Shown: in pieces, positions 1 through 8,397 of the stretch
How positions within the stretch are numbered: position 1 is the stretch's first letter
How the letters are laid out: each line of letters opens with the position of its first letter
Source: RGIG3009 sp045630765
GTDB taxonomy: Bacteria; Bacillota; Clostridia; Oscillospirales; Acutalibacteraceae
Assembly: GCA_045630765.1 (NCBI GenBank)
Contig: JAZQTM010000031.1
Location: 1-9,432, forward strand
Length of the DNA: 9,432 nt
Direction: 5' to 3'
Position numbers and translations under genes: made by a program
Notes under the pieces: model-generated
The model's input: the letters and a program-made list of their open reading frames with translations, nothing else
Told to the model about the DNA's origin: nothing
Databases searched by the model: none

Positions 1-1346
1 TCTTACCGCAGTGTGCCGAAGGGGATGCTGCCGCCGTCGATGCGTGCGAGTCAGCCGCCGACGTCTTTTATCGCTTATCCACCCGCTGGCACGACGATTC
101 GGCACAGACGGCATCTTTGCGCGAAGTGTGTGACGAATTGCCGCTGTATGCTGACCGCGCCCGCGCCATCACGCAAGCGGAGCAAGGGTTTGCCCTGCGC
201 GATCCCGCGCTTGCCACGCGGTTGTTCGGCAAGGATATGTGGTTATCCCCCAGTAAAATGGATACATATCACGCTTGCCGTTTCTCTTATTTCTGTAAAT
301 ATGGTTTGCACGCGTATCCGCGCAAGCGCGCCGAGTTGGATCCCGCACAAGTGGGAACGCTGTCGCACTATATTATGTGTAAGCTGTTGCCCGCATACGT
401 AGAGAAAAAGTACGCCGACTGCACCAAGGAGGCGGTGCGCGCCGACGTCGATGCCGCTGTGCGCGAGTATATCCGCGAGATGCTGGGCGGTGACGACGAA
501 GACGGACAGATCAAAGGATCTGTATCGCATCTGATCCGTTTTTGCCACGAGCTGATGTGGCGCGTGGTGTGTGAACTGAAAAACAGTCGCTTCGTACCGA
601 TCAATTACGAGGTTAAGGTCGGCGAAGAGGGTGGTATTCCCGCTTGGAATATCACAACGACAGACGGGTCTACCGTACACGTACACGGTATCGTCGATCG
701 CGTGGACGCGTTCAAAGACGGCGATAAGACGTATATCCGCATTGTTGATTACAAGAGCGGTACCAAGGTCTTTAATCTTGAAAAGGTGTTGGCGGGCTTG
801 GATATGCAGATGCTCATTTATCTGTTCGCCATCTGTGAAAGCGGCACGCAAAACAACAGCCCCGCCGGTGTGTTGTATTTGCCCGCCAAGCTGCCGTTTG
901 TCAACATCAACCGCGAGGTGTCGGAACAGACGCTCGACCGCGAACGGTTTAAAATGATGTGCACCAACGGTCTGCTGATCGATAACCCCGACGTTCTGCG
1001 GGCAATGGAGCCCGAACTTGCGGGCGTGTTTATCCCCGTATCCACCGTTAAATCGGGAGAGTTTTCCAAGACCTCCTCCCTTGCCACGTTGGAGCAATTC
1101 GGATACATTCGCAATCGTATACAACGCTTGCTCACGGATATGGCGGAGCAGTTGCACGTCGGTGCGGTAAATGCCGTGCCGATCGGCGGTGACGAGGACG
1201 GTTGCCGTCGCTGTGATTATCACGACATCTGCTGTCACGAGCCGACCGATCCCATCCGCGAATTCACCTTGAAAAAACTCGACGAGACACTCTCGTCCTT
1301 GAACATGACCGAAACGGAGGTGAACGACTGTGGGATGGACACCTGA
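1..1346 (+). CDS. addB: ATP-dependent helicase/deoxyribonuclease subunit B (AddB), C-terminal part, 5' end outside window
   Basis: This is the second subunit of the AddAB enzyme, which unwinds and resects DNA double-strand ends for RecA-dependent repair in the cytoplasm. The frame is open from the first full codon at position 3, giving 447 visible residues, so the N-terminal helicase-like part lies upstream. The RecB-type (PD-(D/E)XK) nuclease core is visible: HGIVDRVD (Asp codons at 696 and 705), IVDYKSG (Asp at 747, Lys at 753), then DMQMLIYLFAI. Four cysteines fit the AddB iron-sulphur cluster: one in HACRFSYF (codon 276) and three in CRRCDYHDIC (codons 1203, 1212, 1230). The C-x2-C-x5-C spacing equals that of Bacillus subtilis AddB, which favours AddB over the cysteine-free RexB type. 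A TTG at 117 is merely an internal codon. The gene is followed at once by addA, with a 17-nt overlap, so the two are probably co-transcribed. Confidence 0.95.
   Translation, partial: LPQCAEGDAAAVDACESAADVFYRLSTRWHDDSAQTASLREVCDELPLYADRARAITQAEQGFALRDPALATRLFGKDMWLSPSKMDTYHACRFSYFCKYGLHAYPRKRAELDPAQVGTLSHYIMCKLLPAYVEKKYADCTKEAVRADVDAAVREYIREMLGGDDEDGQIKGSVSHLIRFCHELMWRVVCELKNSRFVPINYEVKVGEEGGIPAWNITTTDGSTVHVHGIVDRVDAFKDGDKTYIRIVDYKSGTKVFNLEKVLAGLDMQMLIYLFAICESGTQNNSPAGVLYLPAKLPFVNINREVSEQTLDRERFKMMCTNGLLIDNPDVLRAMEPELAGVFIPVSTVKSGEFSKTSSLATLEQFGYIRNRIQRLLTDMAEQLHVGAVNAVPIGGDEDGCRRCDYHDICCHEPTDPIREFTLKKLDETLSSLNMTETEVNDCGMDT
1316..1322 (+). promoter_or_regulatory. Ribosome binding site of addA, inside addB
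   Basis: GGAGGTG lies within the last codons of addB, 7 nt before the GTG at 1330. It fixes that GTG as the addA start and suggests that addA translation is coupled to the end of addB. Confidence 0.8.
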
Positions 1347-4300
1347 CCAGCAACACTGCATCCAATCACACGGCGGTACGTTGCTGGTATCTGCCGCCGC
1401 GGGATCCGGTAAGACCACCGTTTTGGTAGAACGCATCGTACAGTACGTTCTCGCCGGTCACGACGTGGATCGGCTGTTGGTCGTTACCTTCACCAATGCT
1501 GCCGCCGCAGAAATGCGGCAACGGCTGACAAAGGCGCTGACCGAGCAAGCCGCCATCCGGCCCGATAACCGGCATTTGCAGCAACAACTCATTCGTCTGC
1601 CGCGCGCGGATATTTGTACGGTGGACAGTTTTTGCATCAATTTGGTGCGCGAAAATTTCTATCGGTTGGGTGTGTCGCCGCAATTCCGCGTGGGAGATGA
1701 GCAACAGCTTGCCCTGCTCAAGCGCGAGGCACTGGACGATACGTTGCATCACTTTTATGCCGCCGAACAAGCGGATTTTCTGGAACTTGCCGAAACCATG
1801 ACCGACGGAAAATCGGACGCCCGTTTGATGAGTACCATCGAGACCTTGTATTCGTTTATTCAATCCTATCCCGAGCCCGAACGGTGGCTGAAAGAAACAG
1901 CCGCTTTGTACGATCAGACTGACACAATCGCCGAAACCGTTTGGGGAAAGGAACTGTTCAAAAAAATGCGCGACGTGCTGACACGCTGTCAGCGGATATA
2001 CACGTCCGCGTTAGAGGAAACGGTCGGTGAAAAGGTGCTCACGCGCGCCTATGCGCCCATACTGACAGACGAGCTGGAACTGGTGCGTCGGTTGCGCGAG
2101 CACGCCGAAAACGGTCGCTTTGACCCCTTGTTTGAGGGGTTGATGAACGCCTCGTTTACAAGACTTGGTCCCACCACCGGTTGTGAGGATACCGACGCGC
2201 GCGAACGCGCAAAAGCATTGCGCGACACTGCCAAAAAACTGATCGGCGATCTGCAAAAGCTTTATTGCGGAACCGAAGAAGAGTGTCGAAAGGATTTGGA
2301 GCGGTCCGCCCGCTTGATCCGTACCTTGTATGAGGTCATCAGCCATTTCACGGCAGTGTTTACCGAGAAAAAGTTGGAAGCAAATCTGCTGGATTTCAGC
2401 GATACCGAGCATCGGGCGCTGTCCTTGCTCGCCAAGTTTGACGAACAGGGAAAACCGATACCGACCGACGAGGCGCGCGAGATCGCCGCGCGGTACGACG
2501 AGGTGATGGTGGACGAGTATCAGGACACCAACGCCGTGCAAGACGCGCTGTTTGTGGCGCTGTCCCGCGATGAGCAGAATTTGTTTATGGTGGGTGACGT
2601 CAAGCAAAGCATCTACGCTTTTCGCAAAGCGAAGCCGAAGTTGTTCCTCGACCGTCGGAATAAGTACGAACTGTTTACGGGGAATAACTATCCCGGCACG
2701 ATTTTACTCGGTCACAATTTCCGCAGCCGCCGCGCGGTAACGGATGTCGTCAATTTTGTGTTTCATCAGTTGATGATCCCCGCACTCGGCGGAATCGACT
2801 ATAACGATCAAGAAAAACTGCATTACCATGCCCCGTATCCGTCGCTTGAGGATGAATCGGCATACGATACCGAATGTCTGATCCTTGACAAGAAAGAGGT
2901 AACGGCGTTCGGCTACTCCGCCGACGAAGCGGAAGGACTGCTGATCGCCGAACGCATTGAAACACTGATAAATACGTTTTCCGTAACGGAAAAGGACGGC
3001 AAACGCCGTCCCTTGCAGTACAAAGATTGTTGTATTTTATTGCGCAATCACAAAAGCCACGCGCTCGCATACTGCAAGGCGCTCGAACAGTACGGAATTC
3101 CTACCGTTGCCAACCTGGAAAGCAATTTCTTTGAAACACCCGAAGTGCGGCTGACGCTGTCGCTGCTAAGGTGTATCGATAACCCGCTCTTGGATATCCC
3201 GCTCGTGGCGGTGATGCTCTCCCCCTTGTTTGGGTTCACGACCGACGATCTGGCAACCATTCGGTTATGCCGACCGAAAGCGACCTTGTACGTTGCGGTC
3301 ACCGCCACTGCACGCAGCGGCGAATCACCGCTTGGCACGCGTTGCCGTGCCTTTTTGGAAACGCTCAACCATTACCGCGAGTTGTCGGCACTGCTGACGG
3401 TGGATCGATTGCTCACCCGTTTGTACGAAGATCTGTCGCTGCCCGAGTTGTTCAGCGCCCGTTTTGGCGGTGCCGCACGCACCGCCAATCTGCGCGCGTT
3501 GTACGAGCAGTGCAGTCGATTTGAACAAGGCGGATTCCGCGGTCTGTCGGCGTTTATTCATCACATCGACCGCTTACAGGAAAACCGCATCAAGATCTCT
3601 ACCGCCACGCCCGACGCGGAAAATGCCGTACGCATTATGACGGTACACGGCTCCAAGGGCTTGGAATTCCCCGTAGTCTTTTTGGCGGGACTTGCCACGT
3701 CTTTCGGTGGCGAGGATGCCAAAAAGGATCTGTTGTTACATTCGGAATACGGCGCCGGTATGAACCACCGCGATCCCGTGACGTTCGTGCGCCGTCATAC
3801 GCTGCCGCGCAACGGATTACTGCTGATGCAGCAAGAAGAGTCACGCGCAGAGGAATTGCGCATCTTGTACGTGGCGATGACGCGTGCCCGCGAAAAGTTG
3901 TATCTTGTCACGACACCGTCTTCACCCGAAAAGACACTCAGCGCCCTTGCCGCCGGCATTGACGGTAGCCGCGATACGCTGTCGCCCGAAACGTTGGGCG
4001 ACGCGGATTGTCTGAGTGACTGGGTGCTCACGGCGCTGTTGCGCCATCCGTCTTGCGGTGTGCTTCGTGCGCGTGCGGGTGTCAATCGCCCCATCGCACT
4101 GACCGCCGATGACGATACGGTTCCCGTACAGGTGTCCTTCTGTTCACCGCCGCTGCCAAAAGATGCGGACGCGGACGATACAGAGGTCGTGCACACGGCA
4201 ACCGCGGACGAAGCGTTGACAAACGCCCTGCGCGAGCGCATTGCCTACGCGTATCCGCACGAGTCCCTCGCCCGCGTGCCGACCAAGTTGGCGGCATCTG

Positions 4301-4875
4301 CCGTCGCTGCCGATCCCACCCGTCCCGAACTGGTGGCTCACGCGCGACCGACGTTTTTGTCCAAACAAGATCTCACCCCCGCCGAACGCGGTACGGCGAT
4401 GCACAACTTTATGCAGTATGCGGATTTTGCCGCTGCCGCCGTATCCCCTCAAGCGGAAGCCGAACGGTTGAAAACCACGGGTTTCTTATCCGCCGAGCAA
4501 GTCGCGTCGTTGGATATCGATCGTTTGCAAGCGTTCTTTAACAGCGATCTGTACCGTCGTATCGGGGCATCCGAACGGGTACTGCGCGAAGTGCCGTTCA
4601 CCTTCCGCGAAGCGGCTGCCGCGTACGATCCCGCCGTCACCGATCCGAACGAAGCGGTGGTGGTACAGGGTATTGCGGACTGCGTATTCGTGGAAAACGG
4701 CGAGTTGGTGATCGTGGATTACAAAACGGATCGCGTGAAATCACCCGCAGAACTGGTGGAGCGTTACCGCGCACAGTTAGATGTGTACGCGCGGGCATTA
4801 TCTGCCGTATTACAGTTGCCGGTGCGCGAATGTCTGCTGTATTCGTTTGCGCTCGGGCAAGTCGTTAAAATTTAA
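1330..4875 (+). CDS. addA: ATP-dependent helicase/nuclease subunit A (AddA)
   Basis: This is the helicase and nuclease subunit of AddAB: it drives unwinding of broken DNA ends and its C-terminal nuclease cuts one strand. At 1181 residues it is about the usual family length and appears intact. UvrD/SF1 motifs run in order: Q motif TPDQQ (4-8), Walker A AAAGSGKTT (22-30, Lys28), motif Ia TFTNAAAAEM (about 54-63), Walker B DEYQD (395-399), motif III GDVKQSIYAFR (422-432), motif IV LGHNFRSR (460-467), motif V TVHGSKGLEFP (771-781) and motif VI LYVAMTRARE (846-855). The RecB-type nuclease follows, with His1025 in GTAMHNF, Asp1117 in QGIAD and DYKTD (Asp1130, Lys1132). The start is GTG at 1330, chosen because of the strong ribosome binding site 7 nt upstream and because WTPDQQ then sits at the family's N-terminus. 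Its end overlaps the convergent GerC-family gene by 11 bp. Confidence 0.97.
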   Translation: MGWTPDQQHCIQSHGGTLLVSAAAGSGKTTVLVERIVQYVLAGHDVDRLLVVTFTNAAAAEMRQRLTKALTEQAAIRPDNRHLQQQLIRLPRADICTVDSFCINLVRENFYRLGVSPQFRVGDEQQLALLKREALDDTLHHFYAAEQADFLELAETMTDGKSDARLMSTIETLYSFIQSYPEPERWLKETAALYDQTDTIAETVWGKELFKKMRDVLTRCQRIYTSALEETVGEKVLTRAYAPILTDELELVRRLREHAENGRFDPLFEGLMNASFTRLGPTTGCEDTDARERAKALRDTAKKLIGDLQKLYCGTEEECRKDLERSARLIRTLYEVISHFTAVFTEKKLEANLLDFSDTEHRALSLLAKFDEQGKPIPTDEAREIAARYDEVMVDEYQDTNAVQDALFVALSRDEQNLFMVGDVKQSIYAFRKAKPKLFLDRRNKYELFTGNNYPGTILLGHNFRSRRAVTDVVNFVFHQLMIPALGGIDYNDQEKLHYHAPYPSLEDESAYDTECLILDKKEVTAFGYSADEAEGLLIAERIETLINTFSVTEKDGKRRPLQYKDCCILLRNHKSHALAYCKALEQYGIPTVANLESNFFETPEVRLTLSLLRCIDNPLLDIPLVAVMLSPLFGFTTDDLATIRLCRPKATLYVAVTATARSGESPLGTRCRAFLETLNHYRELSALLTVDRLLTRLYEDLSLPELFSARFGGAARTANLRALYEQCSRFEQGGFRGLSAFIHHIDRLQENRIKISTATPDAENAVRIMTVHGSKGLEFPVVFLAGLATSFGGEDAKKDLLLHSEYGAGMNHRDPVTFVRRHTLPRNGLLLMQQEESRAEELRILYVAMTRAREKLYLVTTPSSPEKTLSALAAGIDGSRDTLSPETLGDADCLSDWVLTALLRHPSCGVLRARAGVNRPIALTADDDTVPVQVSFCSPPLPKDADADDTEVVHTATADEALTNALRERIAYAYPHESLARVPTKLAASAVAADPTRPELVAHARPTFLSKQDLTPAERGTAMHNFMQYADFAAAAVSPQAEAERLKTTGFLSAEQVASLDIDRLQAFFNSDLYRRIGASERVLREVPFTFREAAAAYDPAVTDPNEAVVVQGIADCVFVENGELVIVDYKTDRVKSPAELVERYRAQLDVYARALSAVLQLPVRECLLYSFALGQVVKI

Positions 4876-5896
4876 GAGTCACGGAAACGGTCTTGTCACA
4901 GTTTTTAAGCTGTGATCGGACCGTTTCTTGCGTTACGGCAGGGTTTTCTATCGCCGTTCGGCGGGCTAGGGCGAGCGGATCACAATCGGTTTCGTCCAGC
5001 ACACGCAACGCATCCTCCATACACCCTTTGACAAAGCGTTCCACGGCGGCGAGCGACGGCTCGGCGCCGTTTTTTCGTTCGGTGACGTGCACTTGTCCCG
5101 TAACCGCGAAATGATACCGAAAATTCTGACCGTCCGTTTGGATGGTCAGCGTTGTTTTGAGGGCGTTCGGCGTATAGGTCACACCGTTTGCGGTGTAGAG
5201 CAGTTGCCGCAATTCGTCACCGAGTAAAAGAAACCCCGTTGTCTGCTTCCCCGTCAATTCCCCGACAAACACACCGTTGCGAAACAGTGCCGTACCGTCG
5301 GGGACGGGTGTGCCGTCTGCTACCGTCACGATGGGAAGCGTTGCGTCATACATCCCCGAAGCGGCGCGCTCGACGTCCAACAGATCGCGTTTTGCGCAAA
5401 CGCCCCACTTGGCGCCCTCGCTCAGCAGTCCCACCACGTAGCGGGCGGGAATGGCATCGTTGCCCGACGGGATACCGAGCAGATCGGCGGGATCGCCGCG
5501 ACATACCACCATTGGAACCAACGTGCGCCCCTCCCCGTTGCGAATCAGATAATCTAAACTGTCAAACAAGGACTCTGCCTCACATTGGGCGATGCTGACC
5601 GCAACGATCTGATTATGCAAAATGTAGGCGCGTCTGCCCGCTTCGTTCAAAAACGCGTGCAGTGCCGCCGAGACCGAATCGCCCGACGCTTCGTAAACGG
5701 TGGTGGCGGCTTCGTTTTGTTCGGATAAGCCCGAGGCGGTTTTGAGTCCGTCCACCGCTTGTACTGACAACGCGTACGCGCCGTCTTTTTGATGAATACC
5801 CAGTGCCGTCACCACAATCTCGCTGCGCAGTGCGGTATCGGTGTGACAACCGCAAAGCAACGGGATAAGCAAACAAAACGCGCACAATCGTTTCAT
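4865..5896 (-). CDS. Spore germination protein, Ger(x)C family lipoprotein (germinant receptor C subunit)
   Basis: This is the lipid-anchored C subunit of a germinant receptor, expected on the outer face of the inner spore membrane together with the A and B subunits. The 343 residues start with a short lipoprotein signal, MKRLCAFCLLIPLLCGC, with Cys17 as the likely lipidated residue. The -2 position is Cys (LCGC), which is unusual for a lipobox. The N-terminal SEIVVTALGIHQKDGAYALSVQ (25-46) and the middle GTALFRNGVFVGELTG (201-216) match the GerAC/GerKC pattern. The C-terminal part has a helical stretch, AVERFVKGCMEDALRVLDE. The length is slightly below Bacillus GerAC. The ATG overlaps the GerB-family stop by 4 nt (ATGA) and has AGGAGG at 5902-5907. 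It is the last gene of the operon. The receptor type and germinant cannot be read from sequence. Confidence 0.92.
   Translation of the reverse strand: MKRLCAFCLLIPLLCGCHTDTALRSEIVVTALGIHQKDGAYALSVQAVDGLKTASGLSEQNEAATTVYEASGDSVSAALHAFLNEAGRRAYILHNQIVAVSIAQCEAESLFDSLDYLIRNGEGRTLVPMVVCRGDPADLLGIPSGNDAIPARYVVGLLSEGAKWGVCAKRDLLDVERAASGMYDATLPIVTVADGTPVPDGTALFRNGVFVGELTGKQTTGFLLLGDELRQLLYTANGVTYTPNALKTTLTIQTDGQNFRYHFAVTGQVHVTERKNGAEPSLAAVERFVKGCMEDALRVLDETDCDPLALARRTAIENPAVTQETVRSQLKNCDKTVSVTLKF
4884..4927. terminator. Candidate bidirectional terminator hairpin between convergent addA and ger operon
   Basis: Perfect 9-bp arms GAAACGGTC (4884-4892) and GACCGTTTC (4919-4927) enclose a 3x3 internal loop and a second perfect 6-bp stem TCACAG/CTGTGA (4896-4901 and 4910-4915) with an 8-nt T-rich loop. 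It begins 8 nt after the addA stop and lies within the last coding residues of the GerC-family gene. No other space for a terminator exists, since the two genes overlap. A classical T-run is lacking: plus-strand RNA has only a weak TTTCTT across the stem end, and minus-strand RNA continues with a mixed sequence reaching AAATTTT about 10 nt on. The stem is seen in the sequence; its terminator role is inferred. Confidence 0.5.
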
Positions 5897-6897
5897 ACCG
5901 TCCTCCTATACACGGTCGGCAACCCGACACAAAACAGCGCCAGGACGCCCCAATACAGATACGTGATCCACTGCCATTGTCCCTCGAAGCCTACCGCACG
6001 GGTGAGGATCACCAACGCGATAAGGATGACGGCACCCGATGCGGCGGCAAGCGGGCGGGCGGTGTGCGCGCGGTCAAGGTAGATAACGGCAAACAACGAT
6101 ACCCGCACGAAAAAGGTGCCGAGCCACAGTATCACCACCAACAGATCCGAGCGTTCCAGTACACCAACTTTTGCCGCTGTGACCGCCGTGTGAAACGGAT
6201 AGGCGGTGAGTCCCGCAAAGTCGCCCAGCACACCTGTGGTGACGATACACACGAACAAGGTCAGTAAAGCGTTGAGTCCGACAAACGTGGCAAAAGGTTT
6301 GAATACCTTGCCGTTCACGCTCGGGTACAGTGCGCCCACCGCTACGATCTCCGCCGTGCGCGGCAGTTCTTTGACGGTTTGCGCGAACACCGAGCGCCAA
6401 CCGCCGAATACCGCGGGCGGGAAATTCACCGCGTTCATTCGCGGTATCAGCAACGCACCGAACAGGAGTAACAACGCGATTCCCGCCACCGTTACCACCG
6501 CGGCGATACGACCGAGCGACTGTACGCCGTACAATGCCGCCGCAAAGCCGCAGACGATGAGCGTGGCGGTGAGAAAGGTCACGGAAAAATCCGCTTTGAC
6601 CGTTTCTTCCGCAAAATCACGGAATTGCAACATATCGAGGTATAACACGAATAAACTGACAAGCAGATACCCGTTGCCGACAACGCGACCCGACAACGGA
6701 ATGCCGCGGCGCGCGAGCAGAACGGTGGGTAAAATGAGCAAAATCAAAAAAACGGCGTTCAGCGCCGTTACCGCCACAAGGTCGGGCACGGTGAGCGCGT
6801 GCAAACTGTCGGACGGCAAGAGCAAGCAACTCGACAGCCGTCCCGCCAAGAGCAGCCATAAAAACTGCGTGGGGCTGATGCGGTCGCGCGTTGTCAT
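5893..6897 (-). CDS. Spore germination protein, GerAB/GerB family (endospore permease-like germinant receptor B subunit)
   Basis: This is the B subunit of the receptor, a multi-pass membrane protein of the APC transporter superfamily thought to bind the germinant. It has 334 residues, somewhat shorter than the usual 360 or so. It starts MTTRDRISPTQFLWLLLAGR, and RISPTQF is the typical N-terminal family motif. By eye about nine to ten hydrophobic segments are present, near 9-27, 44-63, 74-92, 107-124, 129-150, 182-191 (weak), 205-225, 250-272, 285-300 and 309-326. The stretch AYPFHTAVTAAKVGVLERSDLLVVILW (232-258) carries the conserved ER(L/S)D region. The frame stays open upstream to an ATG at 6981, but ATG 6897 is chosen: it has AGGAGG 10 nt upstream, makes a 4-nt ATGA overlap with the A-subunit gene, and the extra 28 residues are arginine-rich and unlike the family. 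Confidence 0.93.
   Translation of the reverse strand: MTTRDRISPTQFLWLLLAGRLSSCLLLPSDSLHALTVPDLVAVTALNAVFLILLILPTVLLARRGIPLSGRVVGNGYLLVSLFVLYLDMLQFRDFAEETVKADFSVTFLTATLIVCGFAAALYGVQSLGRIAAVVTVAGIALLLLFGALLIPRMNAVNFPPAVFGGWRSVFAQTVKELPRTAEIVAVGALYPSVNGKVFKPFATFVGLNALLTLFVCIVTTGVLGDFAGLTAYPFHTAVTAAKVGVLERSDLLVVILWLGTFFVRVSLFAVIYLDRAHTARPLAAASGAVILIALVILTRAVGFEGQWQWITYLYWGVLALFCVGLPTVYRRTV
5902..5907 (-). promoter_or_regulatory. Ribosome binding site of the Ger C-subunit gene
   Basis: AGGAGG on the minus strand lies 5 nt before the ATG at 5896, inside the end of the B-subunit gene. It supports the 4-nt overlapped start and separate initiation of the lipoprotein. Confidence 0.75.
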
Positions 6898-8381
6898 TGT
6901 GGGATCTCCTCCTCCCCGTCTTTGATCTCGGAGCCGACGACGTTTTGAACGCGGAAGCTGTTTTGGGATAAGCGCCGCCAATCCGAACGAATAAACACGT
7001 CACGCATGGCTTTCAGGCTGAACGGCGTGATGGGGGCGGTGATGGGAATGGTATCGACATTCACGCTCACCAAACTGCTAAATAAAAGCAGGGTGCCGAG
7101 CATCACGCCGTACAAGCCGAGCGTGCCGCCGAGAACGATAAATACAAAACGCAGTACCGCAATGCTGCCATACAAACTCGGAATGACGAACGCGCTGATG
7201 GAGGTCAGTGCGACCACGATCACCATCGGTGCGCTGACCAATCCCGCGCGCACCACCGATTCACCGATGACCAACGCGCCGACAATGCTGACCGCGTGAC
7301 CGACGGATTTCGGGAAACGCAATCCCGCTTCGCGCATAATCTCAAACAGAAAATGGATGAGGATGGCTTCGGCTATCGGCGGAAACGGGGTGGAACGCGC
7401 GGAATTGATAAACGTTAAGAGCAACTCGCTCGGCAGCATCTCCGCGTGGTGGGTGCCGATCGCCACGTACAGTCCCGGTAACAGTAAACTGACGAGAAAG
7501 GCTACGTATTTGATAAGGCGAATAAAACTCGCGTATACGGGGTGTTGCGTGTAATCGTCCATCGATTGAAAATGCTCGGCGAACAGATACGGTACCACCA
7601 ACGTGAACGGGGTGCCGTCCACCAACACGCCGATGCGCCCCTCCGCCACCTTGCCGCACAAGGTATCGGGGCGTTCGGTCACGTCCACACCCGTGAACAG
7701 CGAGTGTCGCTGTCCTTCCAAAAACGGTTGCAAGTAACCCGATTCCAGTACGATGTCCAACGGGCAAGCTTGTATTCGTTTGCGCACGTCGGACAACAGA
7801 CGATCGGATACGCGCCCGCGCATATAGCATAAGCACACCGCTGTTTTGCTTTCCGTGCCGACGGTGAGCATTTCGAAAGTGAGGGCGGGGGTTTTTAAGC
7901 GGCGGCGGATCATTGAAATGTTGATACGGATCGCTTCGGTAAATCCTTCTCTGGAGCCGCGCACGCCCACTTCGGTGGACGGCTCGGAGACGCCTCGGAT
8001 CATAAAGGCTTGCAGTCCGCCGAGTACCGCGTAGTCTACCCCGTCAAGCAATACCGCCGCAAAACCGGATACGATAAGTTCCGATAATTGTTCGATGGTG
8101 TCGGCTTTGAGCAGATCCACAAAGCCGAGCACCGTTTTTTCAACGTCGCGCATCGCATCGGCGGCGGTTTGATAGGTGTGCGGCATACGGGAAAGCGGCA
8201 ACAAGACCGCGTCGGTCATCATATGACGGTCGATCATCCCCTCAATGCTGACTACCGCCGCCGAATAGCCCGCGACGGCGATCTCACGAATTACCAGATC
8301 GGAACTGACGTCGAACGTGCGGCGCAAGATATCAAGGGTATCGGTCAGCGCCGTTTTGAGCGGCGTGTGCGATTGTTTCAT
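6894..8381 (-). CDS. Spore germination protein, GerA family (germinant receptor A subunit)
   Basis: This is the A subunit of a Ger-type nutrient germinant receptor of the inner spore membrane, now thought to form an oligomeric ion channel. All 495 residues fit the family. A soluble N-terminal half begins DVSSDLVIREIAVAG (24-38) and contains SIEGMIDRHMMTDAVLLPL (45-63), followed by the conserved EVGVRGSREGFTEAIRINISMIRRRL region (137-162). The membrane half starts near 289 with LVSLLLPGLYVAIGTHHAEMLPSELLLT, continues with FEIMREAGLRFPKSVGHAVSIVGALVIG (346-373) and MVIVVALTSISAFVIPSL, and has further hydrophobic stretches to about 440. The C-tail is short and acidic. The ATG at 8381 has a modest GGTGAT site 5 nt upstream (8387-8392). 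It is first in the A-B-C operon and divergent from the DUF421 gene. Paralogues such as GerA, GerB and GerK cannot be told apart here. Confidence 0.96.
   Translation of the reverse strand: MKQSHTPLKTALTDTLDILRRTFDVSSDLVIREIAVAGYSAAVVSIEGMIDRHMMTDAVLLPLSRMPHTYQTAADAMRDVEKTVLGFVDLLKADTIEQLSELIVSGFAAVLLDGVDYAVLGGLQAFMIRGVSEPSTEVGVRGSREGFTEAIRINISMIRRRLKTPALTFEMLTVGTESKTAVCLCYMRGRVSDRLLSDVRKRIQACPLDIVLESGYLQPFLEGQRHSLFTGVDVTERPDTLCGKVAEGRIGVLVDGTPFTLVVPYLFAEHFQSMDDYTQHPVYASFIRLIKYVAFLVSLLLPGLYVAIGTHHAEMLPSELLLTFINSARSTPFPPIAEAILIHFLFEIMREAGLRFPKSVGHAVSIVGALVIGESVVRAGLVSAPMVIVVALTSISAFVIPSLYGSIAVLRFVFIVLGGTLGLYGVMLGTLLLFSSLVSVNVDTIPITAPITPFSLKAMRDVFIRSDWRRLSQNSFRVQNVVGSEIKDGEEEIPQ
6908..6913 (-). 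promoter_or_regulatory. Ribosome binding site of the Ger B-subunit gene
   Basis: AGGAGG within a purine run (minus strand, about 6905-6917) lies 10 nt before the ATG at 6897, inside the end of the A-subunit gene. It decides between the ATG at 6897 and the far upstream one at 6981. Confidence 0.75.
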
Positions 8382-8397
8382 ATTACATCACCAACGG

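Noticed and set aside
117..119. TTG at 117 as the start of the first plus-strand gene
   Set aside because: The frame is open to the left edge, and the sequence upstream of it reads as continuous protein, so this is an internal Leu codon of a truncated addB.
671..690. Partly palindromic repeat of GTACAC in addB (TACCGTACAC then GTACACGGTA)
   Set aside because: It encodes the conserved STVHVHGIVD stretch before the nuclease Asp; it is short, imperfect and explained by coding.
243..1436. 397-codon open frame on the minus strand across addB
   Set aside because: It is antisense to addB, which has clear nuclease and Fe-S motifs. The translation is rich in His, Val, Arg and Gln with no recognisable domain, as expected for a mirror of biased codons.
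2011..2607. 198-codon open frame on the minus strand inside addA
   Set aside because: It is a shadow of addA, whose helicase motifs continue through this region in the other strand's frame without interruption.
6206..6925. 239-codon open frame on the plus strand across the GerB-family gene
   Set aside because: It lies antisense to a well-supported membrane protein gene; the translation is low-complexity Ser/Thr/Asn-rich with no domain.
6898..6981. 28-residue N-terminal extension of the GerB-family protein from ATG 6981
   Set aside because: The extension is Arg-rich, overlaps the A-subunit gene widely and lacks family similarity; ATG 6897 has the ribosome site and the operon-typical ATGA overlap.
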